From assembly GCA_964236735.1 (NCBI GenBank), contig CAXSFM010000004.1:292444-356443 (forward strand): DNA of 64,000 bases. The letters are read 5' to 3'. The position numbers and the translations under genes were made by a program. The DNA is from JAIVJG01 sp964236735 (GTDB lineage Bacteria > Acidobacteriota > Blastocatellia > Pyrinomonadales > Pyrinomonadaceae). A model generated the notes under the pieces. The model was not told the origin of the DNA. It did not search any database and saw only the letters and a program-made list of their open reading frames with translations. This document shows, piece after piece, positions 26,764 through 35,907 of this stretch; position 1 is the first letter of the stretch, and each line of letters starts with the position of its first letter.

Positions 26764-28809
26764 ATGATGAGAATGTTTTTTTACCAGTGGCAGCATCTAA
26801 AGCAGAACGCGCGCGTCAATTTCATTTTGATTTGGTGCGCGTGTGCTGTGTTCGCCTGTTCAGCGATGGCTCATGCACAAGAAGCGCCGCGCGCACCAGC
26901 GCCGCAGCAAAGTACGCAAGCATCGCCGCCATCGCCGACCACATCGCGCCCGAAGATTTCCACGGCTCCCGCAACTGAAACAGGCGTCGCTCCACCTGCG
27001 GTCAGGGCGAGGCCCCTAGCGCGCGGAATTCGCACTGTTCAAGTCGCGCCTGTGCCTGCCGTGCGCGGTGTGAAGCCGCTATCAACACTGTCGCCCATCG
27101 CTCCCACGTTGCCGCAGTCTCCGCGTCAAATTGTGACGGTCGTGCATCGTCTCTCCGGTTGGAAGCTCTTGACGTGGCTCGCGCTGACCGGCCCGTCCTC
27201 ACTGGAGATTGATGAATTTCCGTCCGCCGATGTCGCGCACACGAATATCGTCGCCGGCTTAATCTCGGATGACGGGCGCACGGTGTTGGCGCGTCTGCCG
27301 CAAGCAGAAGTTGAGATTGAATCTCTGTCCGCGCCGCCATTGCCGCCGGAACTATTTTTCTCGAAATCGAAAGACGTGCAGCAGGAATTTACGCTCGTGC
27401 GGGCTGACGGTACGAAGGTCGCGGCAAAATTTGTCGGGCTTGACGCAACCACCGGCCTCTCTCTGCTCGAAGCCGCCGAGACGCTTTCAATGTCAGCGCC
27501 GCTTGCCGGAGACGAGGGCAGCACGGACACGCCCACGGTCGGCCAGCGCGTGCGTCTGTTCGCCCCGGCGCAAGCGCCCGTCCCGCCGACGGTCGCGCGC
27601 AAAGGCGTCAGCGGCGATGAAGGAGTCATCTATCTCAACATGGGCGAGGCTCAAGGTCTGTTGACCGACGTGCAACGCGCGCCTTCGGGGAAAGTCACAC
27701 AGGCCACGGCTCGCGCCAGTCTCTCCTCGCCTGCATGGACGGGCGCAATCGCGACTAACTCGTCAGGCGCGCCGCTCGGCATCGTCGCGCAGAGCGGCGC
27801 GGATGATACGAGGATCGTGCCCATCGAAGCTCTGCGCGGCGCAACCACGCGCGTGCTGGCGCGTCACGCGAGCGTCCAGCAACCGTGGCTCGGCGCGCGT
27901 GGCGACGCGGCTTCCCGGCTTCCGCTCGCATACTGGGTTGAACGTGGATGGAAATCTGACTTGGCGACAGCCTTCCTGCAAAAGCAGCAGGGAGTGTTCC
28001 TGACTTCGGTCATACCAACGACGCCGGCAGCATTAGCCGGCCTGCGCCCCGGCGATGTCATTACGAATGTCAATGCGCGCGAAGTACGCAGCAATGAAGA
28101 CCTCTCCGCGATGCTTCGTGATTCAGGCGTCGGTTCGATGGTGGACGTAACGGTCAGACGTGCGTTTGAAAATGCGCCGCTCAAATTTTCTTTCAAGTTG
28201 AGCGGGTCGCAGAATCCCGCGCTCGAAACTGCGGATGCGGAACTGAGCGCGTTGCGTGCGGAATTGTTCAAAGTCAAAGCTGATCTTCGCGCCTTTCAAG
28301 GTCAGGCGCGGGGCGGACAGGGAAACGTCAATCCACTGACGGGAGAAACTCCTGCGGCGGCGATGGATAAAAAGTTGCGCGATGCCGAGCGAAAGTTCGC
28401 CGACACGCAACAGAGATTCAACGAAGCCGCGATGCGTGTCGCGCAGGCGCGCGCACAACTCTTCAACGGCTCGCCGGCAGTAGCGATCAACGTGAAGCCG
28501 CTTGCGGGACATTATTTCGCGAGTCCGTGGCAGAGCATCGGCCTTGAAGTCGTCGGTCTTTTGCCACGCAGCGCCGCACACTTCGGCGCACAAAGAGGAG
28601 TTCTAATTCTCGCCGTCCGATCCGGCAGCCCGTCGGCGTTGAATGGCCTGCGTGCGGGCGACGTGATCGAGAGCGATAACAATCTGCCCTTCGACCTGAT
28701 GCCGCTGCGTCGTCTCCTGCGCGGCGAAACTGACGAGCCGCTTCAACTCGGTGTCATCCGCGCGGGGCAGAGAGTTGCCATCAAATTTTCACTCTCCAAA
28801 ACCCCTTAA
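26764..28809 (+). CDS. Secreted trypsin-like pseudo-protease with two PDZ domains
   Basis: 681 residues. A signal peptide lies at about 15-38, followed by a proline/alanine-rich linker to about 105. Residues about 115-360 keep the shape of a DegP/HtrA protease domain. The serine region is NSSGAPLG (family GNSGGPL), but I see no catalytic histidine (LARLPQ in the usual AHV position) and glycine replaces the usual aspartate (TTGLSLLEA). PDZ1 lies at about 370-475 (PAALAGLRPGDVITNVN), then a coiled coil (about 490-570), then PDZ2 at about 585-680 (SPSALNGLRAGDVIES). Loss of two triad residues suggests a binding, not cutting, role. It is operonic with the sigma/anti-sigma pair, so it may sense misfolded envelope proteins. 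Confidence 0.82.
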   Translation: MMRMFFYQWQHLKQNARVNFILIWCACAVFACSAMAHAQEAPRAPAPQQSTQASPPSPTTSRPKISTAPATETGVAPPAVRARPLARGIRTVQVAPVPAVRGVKPLSTLSPIAPTLPQSPRQIVTVVHRLSGWKLLTWLALTGPSSLEIDEFPSADVAHTNIVAGLISDDGRTVLARLPQAEVEIESLSAPPLPPELFFSKSKDVQQEFTLVRADGTKVAAKFVGLDATTGLSLLEAAETLSMSAPLAGDEGSTDTPTVGQRVRLFAPAQAPVPPTVARKGVSGDEGVIYLNMGEAQGLLTDVQRAPSGKVTQATARASLSSPAWTGAIATNSSGAPLGIVAQSGADDTRIVPIEALRGATTRVLARHASVQQPWLGARGDAASRLPLAYWVERGWKSDLATAFLQKQQGVFLTSVIPTTPAALAGLRPGDVITNVNAREVRSNEDLSAMLRDSGVGSMVDVTVRRAFENAPLKFSFKLSGSQNPALETADAELSALRAELFKVKADLRAFQGQARGGQGNVNPLTGETPAAAMDKKLRDAERKFADTQQRFNEAAMRVAQARAQLFNGSPAVAINVKPLAGHYFASPWQSIGLEVVGLLPRSAAHFGAQRGVLILAVRSGSPSALNGLRAGDVIESDNNLPFDLMPLRRLLRGETDEPLQLGVIRAGQRVAIKFSLSKTP

Positions 28810-28825
28810 GAGATAGCTCACAATT

Positions 28826-28887
28826 TAGCCCGGCATCTGTCACGAGCCATCAAACGGCGCGTGTCTGTGATGCGGGCTATTTTCTTT
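28826..28887 (+). terminator. Intrinsic terminator after the sigma/anti-sigma/PDZ operon
   Basis: TAGCCCGGCATC at 28826 pairs with GATGCGGGCTA ending near 28879, with more pairing inside (CAC/GTG), followed by TTTTCTTT. The stem begins 17 bp after the PDZ stop codon. Confidence 0.85.
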
Positions 28888-28974
28888 CGCGCCATCAACG
28901 ATGGTTGTGCTACTCTTACCCCTACAATTCGCTCGTTTTAGAAAATTCGTCAGCACAATTCCTTTTTGAGACGC

Positions 28975-30330
28975 ATGTTGCAAGAAGCCGTCGAGTACTA
29001 CCATCAATTGCTTGAAGAAGGCGAGCTGGCTGAAACTTCCCGCCGGATGCTCGATGAAGGTCTGGAGCGCGCCAAGCTAATCTTCGGCGGGCGTCGGCTC
29101 TCTCCATACCTGCGCCCGCATTTCGTCACCGAGACGGACTTCGCGCGGGTCACGAAAATCTGCGAGACAGTGTGGAGCGCAATTCAGAAAGTGAAGGATG
29201 CGGCGGTCGCTGACGAGACGCTGATTGACGAGTTGGGACTGACCGAGATTGAGCGCGAACTCGTCAAGATTGATCCCGGCTATCAAGCTGTTTCGCCCAC
29301 TGCGAGGCTCGACTCTTTTTTGATCGAGGATGATTACAGTTTCGTCGAACTCAACGGCGAGAGTCCCGCCGGCATCGCGTATGCAGACGCGGCCTACGAA
29401 ATATTTTTCTCGCTGCCCGTCATGCGTAAATTCGGCGAGCGTTATAATCTCAGACGATTCAACGGTCGTCCGCTCATGCTTGAGACGTTGACGAAAGCCT
29501 ACGAGGAATTTCTCGGAAGAAGCCCGGAACACGCGCCGCACATCGCCATCGTGGACTTGAAGGGGCTGCCGACGCTCAAAGAGTTCGAGTTATTCAAAGA
29601 GTATTTTGAGGGTGAAGGTTATCCATCAATCATCTGTTCGCCGGATGAGTTGGAGTTTACCGACGGGCGTCTCCGCGCGGGCGACTTCGAGATAGACATC
29701 GTTTACAAGCGTCTGCTCGTCAATGAATATCTCCCTATCATGGACAAGCATCCCGCGCTGCTTGACGCTTATCGCGCGCGCGCTATTTGCATGGTCAATA
29801 GCTTTCGCTCCAAGCTGATTCACAAAAAAGCTCTCTTCGCCGTCCTCACCGACGAGCGTCACGCGCATCTCTTCAACGATGCGGAGAGGGAAGTGATTGC
29901 GAAGCACGTCCCATGGACGCGCAAGGTGCGCGACGAAAAAACCATGCGCGCCGGCGAGCAGATAGACCTCCTCGATTTCATCAGAAACGGGCGTGACCGT
30001 CTCGTCCTCAAGCCGAACGATGATTACGGCGGGCATGGTATCTACATTGGTTGGAACACAGACGCGCAAGAGTGGGATGATGCGTTGCAGTTAGCTATAA
30101 GGAACGGCGACTATCTCGTGCAGGAGCGCGTTCGCACAGCGCGCGAGGTCTTCCCGGCTTTGCAGGCGGACGGCTCGGTCATCTACATGGAGCAACTCGT
30201 TGACCTCGATCCGATGCTCTTCAACGGCAAGGTCGGCTCGGCTTTCACGCGCCTCTCATCAAGCGAGCTTGCCAACGTCTCTTCGGGCGGCGGAATGGTT
30301 CCGACTGTCATCATCAGCGAAAAAAGTTGA
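28975..30330 (+). CDS. Circularly permuted ATP-grasp-like protein
   Basis: About 451 residues from the ATG at 28975; a TTG nine bases upstream is also in frame. The C-terminal half carries LVLKPNDDYGGHGIYIGWN (about 340-358), the K-P-x-D-x-x-G-G-x-G loop of ATP-grasp enzymes, and NVSSGGGMVPTVI at the end. FVELNGESPAGIAYADAA (about 123-140) resembles the Glu-x-Asn substrate/metal region of glutathionylspermidine-synthase-like members. Such enzymes join an acyl-phosphate to an amine. The YbdK-type ligase two genes downstream is a frequent genomic companion of circularly permuted ATP-grasp proteins, so a small peptide or amide pathway is likely. The substrate is unknown. Confidence 0.68.
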   Translation: MLQEAVEYYHQLLEEGELAETSRRMLDEGLERAKLIFGGRRLSPYLRPHFVTETDFARVTKICETVWSAIQKVKDAAVADETLIDELGLTEIERELVKIDPGYQAVSPTARLDSFLIEDDYSFVELNGESPAGIAYADAAYEIFFSLPVMRKFGERYNLRRFNGRPLMLETLTKAYEEFLGRSPEHAPHIAIVDLKGLPTLKEFELFKEYFEGEGYPSIICSPDELEFTDGRLRAGDFEIDIVYKRLLVNEYLPIMDKHPALLDAYRARAICMVNSFRSKLIHKKALFAVLTDERHAHLFNDAEREVIAKHVPWTRKVRDEKTMRAGEQIDLLDFIRNGRDRLVLKPNDDYGGHGIYIGWNTDAQEWDDALQLAIRNGDYLVQERVRTAREVFPALQADGSVIYMEQLVDLDPMLFNGKVGSAFTRLSSSELANVSSGGGMVPTVIISEKS

Positions 30331-30350
30331 CGGGGGTTTTGAAGCGAACA

Positions 30351-30677
30351 ATGAACTTTGTCAACAGCGAGACACCGCATGACGAGCGACGCCAGAATGA
30401 ACGCGCGCGCTTAATCATAGACGTGTTCTTCGATGGCGCGGACTTGACCGGCGTCGCGAGCACGAAGGACATCTCCGCCGGCGGACTCTACATGAATTCG
30501 CAGACGGACATCCCCGAAGGCGCGCTGCTCACGCTCCGCATCCCGCTCGCGGGCAAGGATGTCATCTGCAACGGCGAAGTCGTCTATAGCAATCCGGGAC
30601 GCGGCGTCGGCGTTCGTTTTCACGGCATTACGGAAGCAGATCAATCCGCGCTTGAAAATGAATTAGCGAAGAGTTGA
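30351..30677 (+). CDS. PilZ-domain protein
   Basis: 108 residues from the ATG at 30351; the TTG at 30327 would overlap the previous stop. It is almost entirely one PilZ domain: an N-terminal RRQNER (RxxxR-like) and DISAGGLYM (the D/NxSxxG motif), followed by beta strands NGEVVYSNPGRGVGVRF. These motifs bind cyclic di-GMP. It lies between the ATP-grasp and YbdK genes (20 and 34 bp), so it might tie that pathway to c-di-GMP, but this is inference. Confidence 0.88.
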   Translation: MNFVNSETPHDERRQNERARLIIDVFFDGADLTGVASTKDISAGGLYMNSQTDIPEGALLTLRIPLAGKDVICNGEVVYSNPGRGVGVRFHGITEADQSALENELAKS

Positions 30678-30711
30678 TGAATTTTCCGGTACTACAATCG
30701 GAGGAAACCCA

Positions 30712-31860
30712 ATGATTACGCCAGAAAAATACACGCTCGGCATCGAAGAGGAATTTCAAATCGTTGACCCGCAGACGCGCGAATTGCGCTCGCACGTCTC
30801 TTCGGAAATTCTCGAAGAGGGCACGCGCATCCTCGGCGAGAAGGTCAAGCCGGAGATGATCCAGTCCATGATTGAAGTCGGGACTGGCATCTGCGCCAAC
30901 GTGCAGGAAGCGCGCGAGGACATCACACGCCTGCGCGCCGTGATGTCTTCGCTGGCGCGCAAGAAAGGTCTCGCCATCGTCGCCGCTTCGACACATCCCA
31001 TTTCGCACTGGCAGGATCAGGAGATTTTCGACGACCCTCGTTACCGCCTGCTCGTGGATGAATTGCAGATGGTCGCCAGTTCATTGCTCATCTTCGGCCT
31101 GCACGTCCACGTCGGGATGCCGGATCGCGAGCGCTCTATTCACATTATGAATGCGGCGCGATATTTTCTGCCGCACGTCCTGGCGTTGACGACATCCTCT
31201 CCTTTCTGGCTCGGCTTCAACACGGGACTTAAATCTTATCGCTCCGAAGTCTTCAAGAAATTCCCGCGCACGGATATTCCAGACCATTTCGATTCTTACT
31301 CTTCGTTTGAGCGATACATCAATTTCTTGATCCAGACGAACTGCATTGATAACGGCAAAAAAATCTGGTGGGACGTGCGGCCTCATCCGTTCTTCCCGAC
31401 GCTGGAATTTCGCGTGTGTGACATTACGACGCGCGTTGACGATACCATCGCCATCGCCGCGCTCTTTCAAGCCATCGTCATCAAGCTCGACAGGTTGATT
31501 GAAAAAAATCTAGGCTTCCGTCTGTACCGCCGGATGCTGATACAGGAAAACAAATGGCGCGCGGTTCGTTACGGTCTCGACGGGAAGATGATTGATTTTG
31601 GAAAGCAGAAGGAAGTTCCGACTAAAGATTTGATCCGCGAGTTGCTCGAATTTGTTGATGATGTAGTTGATGACGTTGGCTCGCGCAAGGACATCGAGCA
31701 CATCCACACCATACTCGAACGCGGCACTTCGGCTGATGAGCAACTCAGAGTTTTCGCGGAAACGAAAAGTTTGAAGTCAGTGGTTGATATGCTGATGGTA
31801 CGCACGATGGAGAATGTGCCGCCTGATTGGAAAGGCGACGATGTCATCCCCGCGATTTAG
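30712..31860 (+). CDS. Carboxylate-amine ligase of the YbdK/GCS2 family
   Basis: 382 residues with GGAGG seven bases before the ATG. The start LGIEEEFQIVDP is the family signature; AASTHPISHW and FRVCDITTRVDD are further conserved active-site regions; about 375 residues is the usual length. Members join glutamate (or similar) to an amine such as cysteine using ATP. E. coli YbdK has weak gamma-glutamylcysteine ligase activity. The paired ATP-grasp protein suggests a second ligation step. Confidence 0.93.
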   Translation: MITPEKYTLGIEEEFQIVDPQTRELRSHVSSEILEEGTRILGEKVKPEMIQSMIEVGTGICANVQEAREDITRLRAVMSSLARKKGLAIVAASTHPISHWQDQEIFDDPRYRLLVDELQMVASSLLIFGLHVHVGMPDRERSIHIMNAARYFLPHVLALTTSSPFWLGFNTGLKSYRSEVFKKFPRTDIPDHFDSYSSFERYINFLIQTNCIDNGKKIWWDVRPHPFFPTLEFRVCDITTRVDDTIAIAALFQAIVIKLDRLIEKNLGFRLYRRMLIQENKWRAVRYGLDGKMIDFGKQKEVPTKDLIRELLEFVDDVVDDVGSRKDIEHIHTILERGTSADEQLRVFAETKSLKSVVDMLMVRTMENVPPDWKGDDVIPAI

Positions 31861-31901
31861 TCACAGCCCGCTGAGCAAGTGAAATCCAAGCAGAAGAATA
31901 C

Positions 31902-33053
31902 CTACTCGTCGAGCGTCCGGCACGAGTAAGTTTTGAAAATGAGCCACACTTGCTGCCCGGCGGTTAGCCCTAATTCGCGCACCGATTGTTTGGTCACGCT
32001 GGCCGCCCAACTGACGCCGCTCGACACGCGCACCAGCATTTGATCGCTGCGGTCTTCAATTTCATTGAGACGCCCCGCAAGCACATTGCGCGCTGAAATT
32101 TCGTGCGGCTCGGCTGTCGCCAGCAGTATGTCGGCAGACCTCACCGCGATTATCACACGTTCACCTACAGACTTTTTTCCGAGCGGGATTTCGACGAGAC
32201 AGGGCGTTCCAAACACGTTATCTAACTCAACTGCCATCGTCCCGAAAACTTCGTCTTTGCTCTTCACACGTCCCTTAAAAACATTCTCGACTCCGGTCAG
32301 CCGCGCGACGCTCGCTTTCAACGGCGCGCTAAAAACTTCGGCTGGTTCTCCGTCGGCAACAATGCGCCCGCATTCGTAAATGAGCGCCCTCTGGCCGAGC
32401 ATCAAAGCCTCATCGCGGCTGTGCGTCACGTAGAGAATAGGCAGTTGAAGCTCACGGTTGATTTTCAACAGGTCGGAGAGGATGTCGAGTTTGACTGGAT
32501 CGTCGAGTGCGGAAAGCGGCTCATCGAGCAGCAGCAAGCGCGGTTCGCTTGCGAGCGCGCGTGCCAGCGCGACACGTTGCGCTTCACCGCCGGAGATGTC
32601 GCGCGGCAGGCGACTGGCGGCATGATCCACATTGAACTTTCGCAATAACGAAAGCGCGCGCGCGCTTCTTTCGCGGCGCGGCAACTTCGTCAGCGAGAAA
32701 GCGACATTATCCAGCGCAGACAGATGCGGAAAAAGCGCGAGGTTCTGGAAGACGTAGCCGGTGTGCCGGAGGCGAATCGGGAGGTCAGCCCCGAGCGTCG
32801 AATCAAACAGAATCTGATCGGAGATGTTGATGTAGCCAGTATCGGGGCGAATCAGTCCGGCCACGCACTTAAGCGTCAGAGTTTTGCCGGAACCGGATGC
32901 GCCAAACAAAATCGTCACGCCCGGCGCGGCAATAAATTCAACGTCGAGTGTGAAGCCATTGTCGGGATTGCTTCGTGCGTTGTCATTTTGCTGTTTCGCG
33001 ATGCGGTTGCGAGTCGTGCGCTCGAATGTTTTCCTGATCTTGACGTTCAGCAT
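31902..33053 (-). CDS. modC: Molybdate ABC transporter ATP-binding protein
   Basis: 383 residues. Walker A is GASGSGKT (about 51-58), signature ISGGEAQRVALARAL (about 151-165), Walker B LLLLDEPLSALD. The C-terminal 120 residues hold a TOBE-like domain. The N-terminal 30 residues are a basic extension beyond typical ModC. It follows modB by 90 bp. It energises molybdate (or tungstate) uptake. Substrate specificity comes from the modA neighbour. Confidence 0.9.
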   Translation of the reverse strand: MLNVKIRKTFERTTRNRIAKQQNDNARSNPDNGFTLDVEFIAAPGVTILFGASGSGKTLTLKCVAGLIRPDTGYINISDQILFDSTLGADLPIRLRHTGYVFQNLALFPHLSALDNVAFSLTKLPRRERSARALSLLRKFNVDHAASRLPRDISGGEAQRVALARALASEPRLLLLDEPLSALDDPVKLDILSDLLKINRELQLPILYVTHSRDEALMLGQRALIYECGRIVADGEPAEVFSAPLKASVARLTGVENVFKGRVKSKDEVFGTMAVELDNVFGTPCLVEIPLGKKSVGERVIIAVRSADILLATAEPHEISARNVLAGRLNEIEDRSDQMLVRVSSGVSWAASVTKQSVRELGLTAGQQVWLIFKTYSCRTLDE

Positions 33054-33143
33054 GTAAAGCGGCTTTGTGTCTCACTACTTTTTCTATCAATGAAAATCCA
33101 ACTCATCTCAAGCTGCATATTCAATGCTTCAGAGAGGTTGAGT

Positions 33144-33809
33144 TTAACTATTACTCTGGATGAGCTTATTGGTCGCATACATGAAGGCCACATTAAAAAC
33201 TGAAATGATCAGGACGAGCATCAATGCGTTTTGCTCGTGGCCTGATTGCGTGGCGTCATAGATCGCGATGGCCGCCGTCTGTGTGCGTCCGGGAATGTCG
33301 CCCGCGACCATTAGCGTCGCGCCGAAGTCGCCGAGCGATCTGGCGAAAGCGAGCATCCCGGCAGCCATAATCCCGCGCGCGGCGAGCGGAAGCGTGACGC
33401 GACGAAAGATGAGCCACTCGCTGTATCCGAGTGTGCGTGCCGCATCTTCATAAAGAGTGTCAACGCTGGTGATGGCCGCACGCGAAGTTTTCACTACGAG
33501 AGGAAGCGCGCCCAACGCTGCGGCGAGGACAGCCGCGCGCCAGGTGAACACGAGTTCCAGCCCGGTGAGTCTCTCGAAGAGTTTTCCGATAACACTGGAG
33601 CGACCGAGCAGGACGAGCAGGTAATAACCAAGCACTGTCGGCGGCATCACGAGCGGCAGCGTCGCCAGCGCATCTAAAGCCTCTCGCCCGAAGAAACGCC
33701 TGCGTGCGAGCAGCCAGCCCAACGGAACGCCGCACGCGACAACGAGAGCGGTGGAGATCAGCGCGACACGAAGCGAAAGCCACAATGGAAACCAGTCAAA
33801 CTCTCTCAT
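33144..33809 (-). CDS. modB: Molybdate ABC transporter permease
   Basis: 221 residues, usual for ModB. Five membrane helices and the EAA-like loop EDAARTLGYSEWLIFRRVTLP (key residues DAARTLG and RVTLPLA) that contacts ModC. MPPTVLGYYLLVLLG is the usual ModB helix. It is divergent from modA (162 bp) and runs into modC. Confidence 0.93.
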   Translation of the reverse strand: MREFDWFPLWLSLRVALISTALVVACGVPLGWLLARRRFFGREALDALATLPLVMPPTVLGYYLLVLLGRSSVIGKLFERLTGLELVFTWRAAVLAAALGALPLVVKTSRAAITSVDTLYEDAARTLGYSEWLIFRRVTLPLAARGIMAAGMLAFARSLGDFGATLMVAGDIPGRTQTAAIAIYDATQSGHEQNALMLVLIISVFNVAFMYATNKLIQSNS

Positions 33810-33936
33810 CGAGCGTCGAAGATAGCACTGCGTTCAGAGCGGCGTAAACAGCGTGTGACAAATAAGCCAAATGGAGCTTGATGAGAAATCAAAACTAGCG
33901 GCACGCGCGTCGCAAGCAATGTGTCGGCGAGAAACT

Positions 33937-33965
33937 TTGACATCATTTCACACCCGTGATTTATT
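33937..33965 (+). promoter_or_regulatory. Promoter of modA predicting a leaderless transcript
   Basis: TTGACA at 33937-33942, 17-base spacer, TTTATT at 33960-33965. The ATG of modA is at 33972, so transcription would start at or within a few bases of the start codon. No molybdate-binding ModE palindrome was identified by eye. Confidence 0.5.
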
Positions 33966-33971
33966 GACTGC

Positions 33972-34775
33972 ATGAACAGACAGCCATCCAACACTTTTCG
34001 TCGAGGGACATGCTGCTTAATTATCGCGTCCCTCATATTGTTAACCACCTGCACCGGAACTAAAACGGATGTGCAGCCAGCGAAAGAAATAGTCGTGGCC
34101 GCCGCCGCGAATCTGAGCGACTCTTTTGAAGAGATGGGAAAACGATTTACGGCGCGAACCGGCGTGCGCGTGACGAATAGTTTCGGGGCGACGGCGCAAT
34201 TGTCCACGCAGATAGAAAACGGCGCGCCGTTCGATGTCTTCGCGGCGGCAGATGTGAAACACGTTGACGATCTCGCCGCCAAGAACTTATTGACGGATGG
34301 ATCGCGCGCGGTGTTCGCACGCGGCAGCCTCGTCCTCTGGACACCGCGCGGCGGCGCGGCGGAAATAAAACAGATCGCAGACCTCACCGGCGCGCGCGTT
34401 TCAAAAATCTCCGTCGCCAATCCTGAACTCGCGCCCTACGGTCAGGCCGCAGTCGAATCATTGCGCGCGTTGAATTTGTGGACGCAGGTTGAGAGCAAGG
34501 TCGTGTACGCGCCGAACGTCGCGCAGGCCAAACAATTCGCGGCGAGCGGAAATGCCGAGGCCGCATTCATCCCGCGCTCGCTCGTCAAAGCGGGCGAAGG
34601 AACTTTCATCGAAGTGGACGAGAGTCTGCATCAACCGCTCGATCACGCGATTGGCATTGTGCGCTCTTCCAAACAGCAGGACGACGCGCGGCGTTTTGTG
34701 GATTTCGTGTTGAGCGAAGAAGGACAGGCGGTGCTTGAAAGCTATGGCTACCGGAAATCTGCGGGCGCAAGGTGA
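33972..34775 (+). CDS. modA: Molybdate-binding periplasmic protein
   Basis: 267 residues. The N-terminus has a signal with LTTC as a possible lipobox (about 24-27). The rest is a typical ModA: VVAAAANLSDSFEEMG (about 42-57), FGATAQLSTQIENGAPFDVF (about 76-95) and LVLWTPRGG. These form the oxyanion pocket. It captures molybdate or tungstate for ModBC on the opposite strand. The divergent arrangement is less common than a modABC operon. Confidence 0.93.
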   Translation: MNRQPSNTFRRGTCCLIIASLILLTTCTGTKTDVQPAKEIVVAAAANLSDSFEEMGKRFTARTGVRVTNSFGATAQLSTQIENGAPFDVFAAADVKHVDDLAAKNLLTDGSRAVFARGSLVLWTPRGGAAEIKQIADLTGARVSKISVANPELAPYGQAAVESLRALNLWTQVESKVVYAPNVAQAKQFAASGNAEAAFIPRSLVKAGEGTFIEVDESLHQPLDHAIGIVRSSKQQDDARRFVDFVLSEEGQAVLESYGYRKSAGAR

Positions 34776-34791
34776 ATACTGTGAGGAAACC

Positions 34792-35856
34792 TTAACTGGC
34801 GGGCGACGCAGTTTCGAGTTCCACATCAGTGCGAGTGCTTTCGACGTGATTGAGCGCCTCGCGAAGAAAATTCTCGAAGAGAATGCGCCCGTCGCGCGAT
34901 TCGTTTTGGTGCGCCCATCGCGTGCGTTTGCTGGCCTCTTCGCGAAGCATACGCCGCCGGTCATTTGGGTCTTTGCGAACAGTGCTGTTGTGGCTCAAGT
35001 CTTGAAATGATTTCTCAAGATGAAACTGCACGGCGTAGATCAGTTGTCCATCCGCGCGCCGCACCATCATCTGATTCTTGCACAGATAAGCTGTGGCGAG
35101 TGATTGGAAGCCTTCGGGAATGTGATCGAGTTGCAGCCCGTGATTTTGCCACACGCGGAGGATGCGCCCTTCGGTCGTGTAGTCCTGCCAGACGCCTGAA
35201 TCCTCATCGTGGATGCCGCAAAAGATGGGGTCGTTCGGCTCCGTGATGCGAATAAAACGGTATTGATACTCAAAAGAGCGGTTCGCGCGAAGTTCGTGCG
35301 GCTCGCGGTTGTTGAGCGTGACGATACGCGCGCCAAAGCAGAGTCCAATCAGTTGATGGCCGCCACAGATGCCGAGCACAGGAATCTTCGTCTGGCGGAT
35401 AAAAGTCCCGAACGCTTCGATGATCGCCGGATTATAAAAATCAAAATCGCTGAGTGTTCCGCTGAGGACGATAGCATCAGGTTGAAAACGCTCGACGGCG
35501 CGGGTCACATCGGAGAGGTGCGCCACTTCAATTTCAGGATGTCGGACGAGATGCCGGATGTTGCTCCGAATATTTTCCAGCGCCAGCGTCGCGATGTATT
35601 GCTCAAGCGCGATATGCGTCGCCGTCTGCGCGCCCCATTCGCGACGAGCCACGTCAGAGAGGTCGCTTTCATCCTGCAATAAATCGTTGACGACGAGGAC
35701 GCGGATTGACTCGATGCGTTGCTCGATTCTTTCGTACCGGCAAAAAGTTCGCTGGTTGAAGGGAAAGGGAAGCGGTTCCGGCTGGTCGAGTGGCGTTGGC
35801 GGTGTCAGTTCTTGAATCATCACATCAAAGTTAAATCGTCTCTCGTGAATCGTCAA
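34792..35856 (-). CDS. Class I glutamine amidotransferase-like protein
   Basis: 354 residues (an ATG at 35820 would give 342). The nucleophile elbow GICGGHQLIGLCFGAR (about 167-182) has the catalytic cysteine, and AVQFHLEKSF (about 290-299) has the His-Glu pair, with leucine in place of the usual proline. The first 50 residues are a poorly conserved extension, and the tail after 300 is charged. It may release ammonia for a partner synthase or hydrolyse a gamma-glutamyl compound, which fits the YbdK gene nearby, but no partner is adjacent. It converges on modA with 16 bp between stops. Confidence 0.8.
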   Translation of the reverse strand: MTIHERRFNFDVMIQELTPPTPLDQPEPLPFPFNQRTFCRYERIEQRIESIRVLVVNDLLQDESDLSDVARREWGAQTATHIALEQYIATLALENIRSNIRHLVRHPEIEVAHLSDVTRAVERFQPDAIVLSGTLSDFDFYNPAIIEAFGTFIRQTKIPVLGICGGHQLIGLCFGARIVTLNNREPHELRANRSFEYQYRFIRITEPNDPIFCGIHDEDSGVWQDYTTEGRILRVWQNHGLQLDHIPEGFQSLATAYLCKNQMMVRRADGQLIYAVQFHLEKSFQDLSHNSTVRKDPNDRRRMLREEASKRTRWAHQNESRDGRILFENFLREALNHVESTRTDVELETASPAS

Positions 35857-35907
35857 CCGTAAAGTGAGTAACCTCTAATAAACAGTGTCGAGTCATAGCT
35901 TATCAGG

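Noticed and set aside
33810..33971. Molybdenum-cofactor riboswitch between modB and modA
   Set aside because: The space is short, the promoter predicts almost no leader for modA, and no Moco aptamer features were seen.
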